Assembly: GCF_037975245.1 (NCBI RefSeq)
Contig: NC_092570.1
Coordinates: 10,953,001 to 11,017,000, forward strand
Origin: Apostichopus japonicus
Taxonomy: Eukaryota; Echinodermata; Holothuroidea; Aspidochirotida; Stichopodidae
DNA length: 64,000 nt
Reading direction: 5' to 3'
Below, one piece after another: positions 14,355 through 24,330 of this stretch; within the stretch, counting starts at the first letter, position 1, and every line of letters begins with the position of its first letter. The notes under the pieces are model-generated. The model was not told the DNA's origin, made no database searches, and worked only from the letters and a program-made list of their open reading frames with translations. Position numbers and translations under genes: made by a program.

Positions 14355-15376
14355 TGCGGTACCGATTAATCGAATGTGCAGTACCGATCAATCGAATGTT
14401 CAATACCGATCAATGGAATGATCGAAACCGATCAATCGAATGTGCGATACCGATCAATCGAATGTGCAGTATCGATCAATCGAATGTTCGGTACCGATCA
14501 AACGAATGTGCGGTACCGATCAATCGAATGTGCACTACCGATCAATCGAATGTTCGGTACCGATAAATCGAATGTTGGTACCGATCAATCGAATGTTCGG
14601 TACCGATCAATCGAATTTGCGGAACCGATCAATCGAATGTGCAGTACCGATCAATCGAATGTTCGGTACCGATAAATCGAATGTTCGATACCAATCAATC
14701 GAATGTTCGGTACCGATTAATCGAATGTTCGGTACCGATCAATCGAATGTGCGGTACCGATCAATGGAAGGTGCGGTACCGATCATTTGAATGTTCGGTA
14801 CCGATCAATCGAGTGTGTGATACCGATCAATCGAATTGGCGATACAGATCAATCGAATGTGCGGTACCGATCAATCAAATGTGCGGTACCGATCAATCGA
14901 ATGTGCGGTACCGATCAATCGAATGTGTTATACCGATCAATCGAATGTTCGGTACCGATCAATCTAATGTGCGGTACTGATTAATCGAATTTTCGGTACA
15001 GATCAAACGAATGTTCGGTAACGATTAATCGAATGTGCGGTACCGATCAATCGAATGTGCGGTACCGATCAATCGAATGTGCGGTACCGATCAATCTAAT
15101 GTGCTGCACCGATTAATCGAATGTTCGGTACCGATCAAACGAATGTTCGGTACCGATCAATCGAATGTGCGGTACCGATCAATCGAATGTTCGGTACCGA
15201 TCAATCGAATGTGTACTATCGTTATATCGAATGTTCGGTACCGTTCAATCGAATGTGCGAATTCGATCAATAAAATGATCGGTACCGATCAATCGAATGT
15301 GCGATATCGATCAAACGAATGTTCGGTACCGATCGATCGAATGTGCGGTACCGATCAATCGTATGTGCAGTATTGA
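14355..15376 (+). repeat. About 1-kb segment duplicated 4.1 kb away, copy 2
   Basis: Counterpart of 10240-11283, with the same order of rare monomers. It leads directly into the 330-bp tandem pair, whose units reuse its TACTATCGTTATATC, GAATTCGATC and CAATAAAATG monomers. Confidence 0.75.
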
Positions 15377-15540
15377 TCAATAAAATGTTCGGTATTGATC
15401 AATCGAATGTGCGGTACCGATCAATCGAATGTTCTATACCGATCAATCGAATGATCGGTACCGATCAATCGAATGTGCGATATCGATCAAACGAATGTTC
15501 GGTACCGATCGATCGAATGTGCGGTACCGATCAATCGTAT

Positions 15541-15870
15541 GTGCAGTATTGATCAATCGAATGTTCAATACCGATCAATCGAATGATCGGTACCGATCAA
15601 TCGAATGTGCGGTACCGATCAATCGAATGTTCGGTACCGATCAATCGAATGTGTACTATCGTTATATCGAATGTTCGGTACCGTTCAATCGAATGTGCGA
15701 ATTCGATCAATAAAATGATCGGTACCGATCAATCGAATGTGCGATATCGATCAAACGAATGTTCGGTACCGATCGATCGAATGTGCGGTACCGATCAATC
15801 GAATGTTCGGTACCGATCAATCGAATGTTCAATACCGATCAATCGAATGTGCGGTACCGATCAATCGTAT
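15541..15870 (+). repeat. 330-bp unit, copy 1
   Basis: Fifteen monomers beginning at GTGCAGTATTGATC and repeated at 15871-16200. They include TACTATCGTTATATC, GGTACCGTTC, GCGAATTCG and CAATAAAATGATCGG. A related partial unit lies to the left at about 15180-15540. Confidence 0.85.
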
Positions 15871-16200
15871 GTGCAGTATTGATCAATCGAATGTTCAATA
15901 CCGATCAATCGAATGATCGGTACCGATCAATCGAATGTGCGGTACCGATCAATCGAATGTTCGGTACCGATCAATCGAATGTGTACTATCGTTATATCGA
16001 ATGTTCGGTACCGTTCAATCGAATGTGCGAATTCGATCAATAAAATGATCGGTACCGATCAATCGAATGTGCGATATCGATCAAACGAATGTTCGGTACC
16101 GATCGATCGAATGTGCGGTACCGATCAATCGAATGTGCGGTACCGATCAATCGAATGTTCAATACCGATCAATCGAATGATCGGTACCGATCAATCGAAT
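15871..16200 (+). repeat. 330-bp unit, copy 2
   Basis: Follows 15541-15870 directly. A third unit is not completed: the next monomer is GTGCGATAAAGATC. Confidence 0.85.
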
Positions 16201-16220
16201 GTGCGATAAAGATCAATCGA

Positions 16221-16705
16221 ATGTTCGGTACCGATCAATCGAATGTGCGGTAACGATTAATCGAATGTGCGGTACCTATCAATCGAATGTGCGATACTGA
16301 TAAATGGAATGTTCGGCACCGATCAAACGAATGTTTGGTACCGATCAATCGAATGTGTACTATCGTTAAAACGAATCTTCGATACCGATCAATCGAATGT
16401 GTGGATTCGATCAATCGAATGTTCGGTACCGATCAATGGAATGTGCGGTACCGATCAATCGAATGTTCGGTACCGATCGATCGAATGTGTGATACCGATC
16501 AATCGAATGTGCGAAACCGATCAATCGAATGTTCGGTACTGATCAATGGAATGTCCGGTACCGATCATTCGAATGTTCAATACCGATCAATCGAATGTGC
16601 GGTACCGAACATTTTGAATGCTCGGTACCGATCAATCGAATGTGTGAAACCGTACAATCGAATGGGCGGTACCGATCAATCCAATGTGCGGTACCGATTA
16701 ATCGA
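16221..16705 (+). repeat. 485-bp unit, copy 1
   Basis: Twenty-one 22-bp monomers plus one 23-base monomer (ACCGAACATTTTGAATG near 16607), which explains the length of 485. Other markers are GGTAACGATTAATC, GATAAATGG, TATCGTTAAAACG and GTGTGAAACCGTAC. A related single copy lies near 11525-12030. Confidence 0.88.
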
Positions 16706-17189
16706 ATGTTCGGTACCGATCAATCGAATGTGCCGTAACGATTAATCGAATGTGCGGTACCTATCAATCGAATGTGCGGTACTGATAAATGGAATGTTCG
16801 GTACCGATCAAACGAATGTTTGGTACCGATCAATCGAATGTGTACTATCGTTAAAACGAATCTTCGATACCGATCAATCGAATGTGCGGATTCGATCAAT
16901 CGAATGTTCGGTACCGATCAATGGAATGTGCGGTACCGATCAATCGAATGTTCGGTACCGATCGATCGAATGTGTGATACCGATCAATCGAATGTGCGAA
17001 ACCGATCAATCGAATGTTCGGTACTGATCAATGGAATGTCCGGTACCGATCATTCGAATGTTCAATACCGATCAATCGAATGTGCGGTACCGAACATTTT
17101 GAATGCTCAGTACCGATCAATCAATGTGTGAAACCGTACAATCGAATGGGCGGTACCGATCAATCCAATGTGCGGTACCGATTAATCGA
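16706..17189 (+). repeat. 485-bp unit, copy 2 (1 bp shorter)
   Basis: Direct copy of 16221-16705 with a 1-base loss near 17121 (GATCAATCAATG) and small substitutions such as CTCAGTACC for CTCGGTACC. Confidence 0.88.
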
Positions 17190-19370
17190 ATGTTCGGTAC
17201 CGATCAATCCAATGTGTGATAGCGGTCAATCGAATGTTCGGTACCGATCAATCGAATGTGCGGTACCGATCAATCGAATGTACGGTACCGATCAATCGAA
17301 TGTGCGGTACCGATTAATCGAATTTTCGGTACCGATCAATCGAATGCTCAGTACCGATCAATCGAATGTGCGGTACCGATCAATCGAATGTGCGGTACCG
17401 ATCAATCTAATGTGCTGTAGCGATTAATCGAATGTTCGGTACCGATCAAACGAATGTTCGGTACCGATCAATCGAATGTGCGGTACCGATCAATCGAATT
17501 AGCGGTACCGATCAATCTGATGTGCGGTACCGATAAATCGAATGTTCGCTACCGATCAATCTAATGTGCGGTACCGATCAATCGAATGTGTACTATCGTT
17601 ATATCGAATGTTCGGTACAGATCAATCGAATGTGCGAATTCGATCAATAAAATGTTCGGTACCGATCAATCGAATGTGCGGTACCGATCAATCGAATGTT
17701 CAATACCGATTAATCGAATGATCGGTACCGATCAATCGAATGTGCGATACCGATCAAACGAATGTTCGGTACCCATCAATCGAATGGGTGATACCGTTCA
17801 ATCGTATGTGCGATAAAGATCAATCGAATGTTCGGTACCGATCAATCGAATGTGCGGTAACAATTAATCGAATGTGCGGTACCGATCAATCGAATGTGCG
17901 ATAAAGATCAATCGAATGTTCGGTACCGATCAATCGAATGTGCGGTAACAATTAATCGAATGTGCGGTACCGATCAATCGAATGTGCGGTACCGATTAAT
18001 GGAATGTTCGGTACCGATCAAACGAATGTTTGGTAACGATCAATCGAATGTGTACTATCGTTGAAACGAATCTTCGATACCGATCAATCGAATGTGCGGA
18101 TTCGATCAATCGAATATGTGATACCGATCAATCGAATATTCGGTACAGATCAATCGAATGTGCGGTACCGATCGATCGAATGTGTGGTACCGATCAATCT
18201 AATGTGCGGCACTGATAAATCGAATTTTCGGTACCGATCAATCGAATGTGCGGTACCGATCAATCGAATGTGCGGTACCGATCAATCTAATGTGCGGCAC
18301 TGATTAATCGAATTTTCGGTACCGATCAAACGAATGCTCAGTACCGATAAATCGAATGTGCGGTACCGATCAATCGAATGTGCGGTACCGATTAATCGAA
18401 TGTTCGGTACCGATCAAACGAATGTTCGGTACCGATCAATCGAATGTGTACTATCGTTAAATCGAATGTTCGGTACCGATCAATCGAATGTGCGGATTCG
18501 ATCAATCAAATGTTCGGTACCGATCGATCGAATGTGCGGTACCGATTAATAGAATTTTCGGTACCGATCAAACGAATGCTCAGTACCGATCAATCGAATG
18601 TTCGATACCGATCAATCGAACGTTTGGAACCGATCAATCGAATGTGCGGTACAGATCAATCGAATGTGCGGTACCGATTAATCGAATGTTCGGTACCGAT
18701 CAATCGAAGGTGTGATACCGATTAATCGAATGTTCGGTACCGATCAAACGAATGTTCGGTACCGATCAATCGAATGTGTACTATCGTTAAATCGAATGTT
18801 CGGTACCGATCAATCGAATATGCGGATTCGATCAATCAAATGTTCGGTACCGATCAATCGAATGTGCGGTACCGATCAATCGAATGTGCGGTACCCATCA
18901 ATCGAATGTTCGGTACCGATGAATCGAATGTGCGGTACCGATCAATCGAATGTGCGGTACCGATTAATCGAATGTTCGGTACCGATCAAACGAATGTTCG
19001 GTACCGATTAATCGAATGTGCGGATTCGATCAATCGAATGTTCGGTACCGATCGATCGAATGTGCGGTACAGATCAATCGAATATGTGATACCGATCAAT
19101 CGAATATTCGGTACAAGTCAATCGAATGTGCGGTACCGATCAATCGAATTTGCGATACCGATCAATCTAATGTGCGGTACCGATTAATATAATTTTCGGT
19201 ACCGATCAAACGAATGCTCAGTACCGATCAATCGAATGTGTGATACCGATCAATCGAATGTGCGGTACCGATCAATCGAATGTTCGGTACCGATCAATCG
19301 AATATGCGGATTCGATCAATCAAATGTTCGGTAACGATCGATCGAATGTGCGGTACCGATCAATCGAATA
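17190..19370 (+). repeat. Irregular satellite segment leading into the 593-bp unit
   Basis: Continuous monomers. A sub-block at about 17800-17950 carries GTGCGATAAAGATC and GGTAACAATTAATC twice. The region 18390-18720 is an earlier relative of the 593-bp unit, sharing the TACTATCGTT, GCGGATTCG, GATTAATAG and AACGTTTGGAACC order. No gene is supported. Confidence 0.8.
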
Positions 19371-19963
19371 TTCGGTACCGATCAATCGAATGTGTGATAC
19401 CGATCAATCGAATATTCGGTACCGATCAATCGAATGTGCGGTACCGATCAATCGAATGTGCGGTACCGATCAATCTAATGTGCGGCACTGATTAATCGAA
19501 TTTTCGGTACCGATCAAACGAATGCTCAGTACCGATAAATCGAATGTGCGATACCGATCAATCGAATGTGCGGTACCAATAATCGAATGTTCGGTTCCGA
19601 TCAAACGAATGTTCGGTACCGATCAATCGAATGTGTACTATCGTTAAATCGAATGTTCGGTACCGATCAATCGAATGTGCGGATTCGATCAATCAAATGT
19701 TCGGTACCGATCGATCGAATGTGCGGTACCGATTAATAGAATTTTCGGTACCGATCAAACGAATGCTCAGTACCGATCAATCGAATGTTCGATACCGATC
19801 AATCGAACGTTTGGAACCGATCAATCGAATGTGCGGTACCGATTAATCGAATGTTCGGTACCGATTAATCGAATGTGCGGATTCGATCAATCGAATGTTC
19901 GGTACCGATCGATCGAATGTGCGGTACAGATCAATCGAATATGTGATACCGATCAATCGAATA
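19371..19963 (+). repeat. 593-bp higher-order unit, copy 1
   Basis: Twenty-seven monomers less 1 bp. The missing base is in ACCAATAATCG near 19576. The unit contains the paired divergent monomers TACTATCGTT (19631) and GCGGATTCG (19675). Its start is set by the first position matching the next unit at an offset of 593. A few early monomers differ from later copies, for example CGGTACC in place of CGGTACAG. Confidence 0.88.
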
Positions 19964-20556
19964 TTCGGTACCGATCAATCGAATGTGTGATACCGATCAA
20001 TCGAATATTCGGTACCGATCAATCGAATGTGCGGTACCGATCAATCGAATGTGCGGTACCGATCAATCTAATGTGCGGCACTGATTAATCGAATTTTCGG
20101 TACCGATCAAACGAATGCTCAGTACCGATAAATCGAATGTGCGATACCGATCAATCGAATGTGCGGTACCAATAATCGAATGTTCGGTTCCGATCAAACG
20201 AATGTTCGGTACCGATCAATCGAATGTGTACTATCGTTAAATCGAATGTTCGGTACCGATCAATCGAATGTGCGGATTCGATCAATCAAATGTTCGGTAC
20301 CGATCGATCGAATGTGCGGTACCGATTAATAGAATTTTCGGTACCGATCAAACGAATGCTCAGTACCGATCAATCGAATGTTCGATACCGATCAATCGAA
20401 CGTTTGGAACCGATCAATCGAATGTGCGGTACCGATTAATCGAATGTTCGGTACCGATTAATCGAATGTGCGGATTCGATCAATCGAATGTTCGGTACCG
20501 ATCGATCGAATGTGCGGTACAGATCAATCGAATATGTGATACCGATCAATCGAATA
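19964..20556 (+). repeat. 593-bp higher-order unit, copy 2
   Basis: Direct copy of the preceding unit, with the same 1-base-short monomer near 20169 and paired variants at 20224 and 20268. Confidence 0.9.
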
Positions 20557-21040
20557 TTCGGTACCGATCAATCGAATGTGTGATACCGATCAATCGAATA
20601 TTCGGTACCGATCAATCGAATGTGCGGTACCGATCAATCGAATGTGCGGTACCGATCAATCTAATGTGCGGCACTGATTAATCGAATTTTCGGTACCGAT
20701 CAAACGAATGCTCAGTACCGATAAATCGAATGTGCGATACCGATCAATCGAATGTGCGGTACCAATAATCGAATGTTCGGTTCCGATCAAACGAATGTTC
20801 GGTACCGATCAATCGAATGTGTACTATCGTTAAATCGAATGTTCGGTACCGATCAATCGAATGTGCGGATTCGATCAATCAAATGTTCGGTACCGATCGA
20901 TCGAATGTGCGGTACCGATTAATAGAATTTTCGGTACCGATCAAACGAATGCTCAGTACCGATCAATCGAATGTTCGATACCGATCAATCGAACGTTTGG
21001 AACCGATCAATCGAATGTGCGGTACCGATTAATCGAATGT
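20557..21040 (+). repeat. 593-bp higher-order unit, partial copy 3
   Basis: Matches the two preceding units for about 484 bp, including the short monomer near 20762 and paired variants at 20817 and 20861. Near 21046 it switches to GATCAATCGAATGTGTGATACC instead of the GATTAATCG monomer of the other copies. Confidence 0.88.
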
Positions 21041-24000
21041 TCGGTACCGATCAATCGAATGTGTGATACCGATCGATCGAATGTGCGGTACCGATCAATC
21101 GAATGTGCGGTACCGATCAATGGAATGTGCGGTACCGATCAATATAATGTGCGGCACTGATAAATCGAATTTTCGGTACCGATCAAACGAATGCTCAGTA
21201 CCGATAAATCGAATGTGCGGTACCGATCAATCGAATATGTGATACCGATCAATCGAATGTTCGGTACCGATCAATCGAATGTGCAGTACCGATCAATGGA
21301 ATATTCGGTACAGATCAAACGAATGTGCGATACCGATCAATCGAATGTGCAATACCGATCAATCGAATGTGTACTATCGTTAAATGGAATGTTCGGTACC
21401 GATCAATCGAATGTGCGGATTCGATCAATCGAATGTTCGGTACCGATCGATCGAAGTGCGGTACCGATCAATCGAAGATGTGATACCGATCAATCGAATA
21501 TTCGGTACCGATCAATCGAATGTGCGATACCGATCAATCGAATGTGCGGTACCGATTAATCGAATGTTCGGTACCGATCAATCGAATGTGTGATACCGAT
21601 CAATCGAATGTTCGGTACCGATCAATCGAATGTGCGGTACCGATCAATCGAATTTGCGGTACCGTTTAATCGAATTTTCGGTACCGATCAAACGAATGCT
21701 CAGTACCGATCAATCGAATGTTCGGTACCGATCAAGCGAATGTTCGGTACCGATCAATCGAATGTGCGGTACCGATCAATCGAATGTGCGGTACCGATCA
21801 ATCGAATGTGCGGATCCGATCAATCGAATGTTCGGTACCGATCGATCGAATGTGCGGTACCGATCAATCGAATGTTCAATACCGATCAATCGAATGATCG
21901 GTACCGATCAATCGAATGTTCGAAACCTATCACTTGAATGTTCGGTACCGTTTAATGAAATGTTCGGTACCGATCAATCGAATGTGCAGTACCGATAATT
22001 CGAATATGTGATACCGATCAATCGAATGTGCGGTACCGATCAATCGAATATTCGGTACCGATCAAACGAATGTTCGGTACCGATCAATTGAATGTGTACT
22101 ATCGTTAAATCGAATGTGCGGTACCGATCAATCGAATGTGCGGATTCGATCAATCGAATGTTCGGTACCGATCGATCGAATGTGCGGTACCGATCAATCG
22201 AATATGTGATACCGATCAATCGAATATTCGGTACCGATCAATCGAATGTGCGGTACCGATTAATCGAATGTTCGGTACCGATCAAACGAATGTTCGGTAC
22301 CGATCAAACGAATGTTCGGTACCGATCAATCGAATGTGCGGTACCGATCAATCGAATGTTCGGTACCGATCGATCGAATGTGCGGTACCGACCAATCGAA
22401 TGTTCAATACCGATCAATCGAATGATCGGTACCGATCAATCGAAAGTGCGGTAGCGATCAATCGAAATGTGATACCGATCAATCGAATATTCGGTACCGA
22501 TCAATCGAATTTGCGATACCGATCAATCGAATGTGCGGTACCGATCAATCTAATGTGCGGTACCGATTAATAGGATTTTCGGTACCGATCAAACGAATGC
22601 TCAATACCGATCAATCGAATGATCGATACCGATCAATCGAACGTTTGGTCCCGATCAATCGAATGTGCGGTACCGATCAATCGAATGTGCCGTACCGATC
22701 AATCGAATGTTCGGTACCGATCAAGCGAATGTTCGGTACCGATCAATCGAATGTGCGGTACCGATCAATCGAATGTACGGATCCGATCAATCGAATGTTC
22801 GGTACCGATCGATCGAATGTGCGGTACCGATCAATCGAATGTTCAATACCGATCAATCGAATGATCGGTACCGATCAATCGAATGTTCGATACCTATCAC
22901 TCGAATGTTCGGTACCGTTTAATGAAATGTTCGGTACCGATCAATCGAATGTGGGGTACCGATCAATCGAATGTGCGGTACAGATTAATCAAATGTTCGG
23001 TACCGATCGATCGAATGTGCGGTACCGATAATTCGAATATGTGATACCGATCAATCGAATGTGCGGTACCGATCAATCGAATATTCGGTACCGATCAAAC
23101 GAATGTTCGGTACCGATCAATTAAATGTGTTCTATCGTTAAATCGAATGTTCGGTACCGATCAATCGAATGTGCCGATTCGATCAATCGAATGTGTGATA
23201 CCGATCAATCGAATGTTCAATACCGATCAATCAAATGTGCGGTACCGATCAAACGAATGCTCAGTACCGATCAATCGAATGTGCGGTACCGATCAATCGA
23301 ATGTGCGGTACCGATTAATCGAATGTTCGGTACCGATTCAACGAATGTTCGGTACCGATCAATCGAATGTGTACTATCGTTAAATCGAATGTTCGGTACC
23401 GATCAATCGAATGTGCGGATTCGATCAATCGAATGTTCGGTACCGATCGATCGAAAGTGCGGTACCGATCAATCGAATATGTGATACCTATCAATCGAAT
23501 ATTCGGTACCGATCAATCGAATGTGCGATACCGATCAATCGAATGTGCGGTACCGATCAATCTAATGTGCGGTACCGATTAATAGAATTTTCGGTACCGA
23601 TCAAACGAATGCTCAGTACCGTTCAATCGAATGATCGATACCGATCAATCGAACGTTTGGTACCGATCAATCGAATGTGCGGTACCGATCAAACGAATGC
23701 TCGGTACCGATTAATCGAATGTTCGGTACCGATTAATCGAATGTGTGATACCGATCAATCGAATGTTCGGTACCGATCAATCGAATGTACGGTACCGATC
23801 AATCGAATGTGCAGTACCGATCAATCTAATGTGCGGTACTGATTACCGATCAAACGAATGCTCAGTACCGATCAATCGAATGTGCGGTACCGATCAATCG
23901 AATGTGCGGTACCGATTAATAGAATGTTCGGTACCGATCAAGCGAATGTGCGATACCGATCAATCGAATGTTCAATACCGATCAATCGAATGATCGGTAC

Positions 24001-24330
24001 CGATCAATCGAATGTTCGATACCTATCAATCGAATGTTTGGTACCGTTTAATGAAATGTTCGGTACCGATAAATCGAATGTGCGGTACCGATCGATCGAA
24101 TGTGCGGTACCGATCAATCGAATATGTGATACCGATCAATCGAATATTCGGTACCGATCAATCGAATGTGCGGTACCGATCTATAGAATGTGCGATACCG
24201 ATCAATCTAATGTGCGGTACTGATTAATTGAATTTTCGGTACCGATCAAACGAATGCTCAGTACCGATCAATCGAATGATCGATACCGATCAATCGAACA
24301 TGTGGTACCGATCAATCGAATGTGTTCTGT
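21041..24330 (+). repeat. Irregular satellite segment
   Basis: Continuous monomers without a clear large tandem unit. A short order (a TATCACTTG or TATCACTCG monomer, then GGTACCGTTTAATG) recurs near 21930 and 22900, and a relative lies near 24030. Short monomers occur near 21455 (CGAAGTGCGG) and 22465 (CGAAATGTGATACC), and two monomers are collapsed near 23838 (TGATTACCGATC). No gene is supported. Confidence 0.8.

Larger units (their letters stand above)
9337..15540 (+). repeat. Irregular satellite segment with dispersed duplications
   Basis: Continuous 22-bp monomers. The block with GTTCAATACC, GATCAATGG and ATGATCGAAACC occurs near 9535, 10261 and 14376. A 2-base insertion (GGTATACCG) lies near 11563, a 23-base monomer (ACCGAACATTTTGAATG) near 11898, and a 1-base-short monomer (ACCAATAATCG) near 12887. 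These rare length variants reappear in blocks further right, which shows exchange across the array. No gene is supported. Confidence 0.85.
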
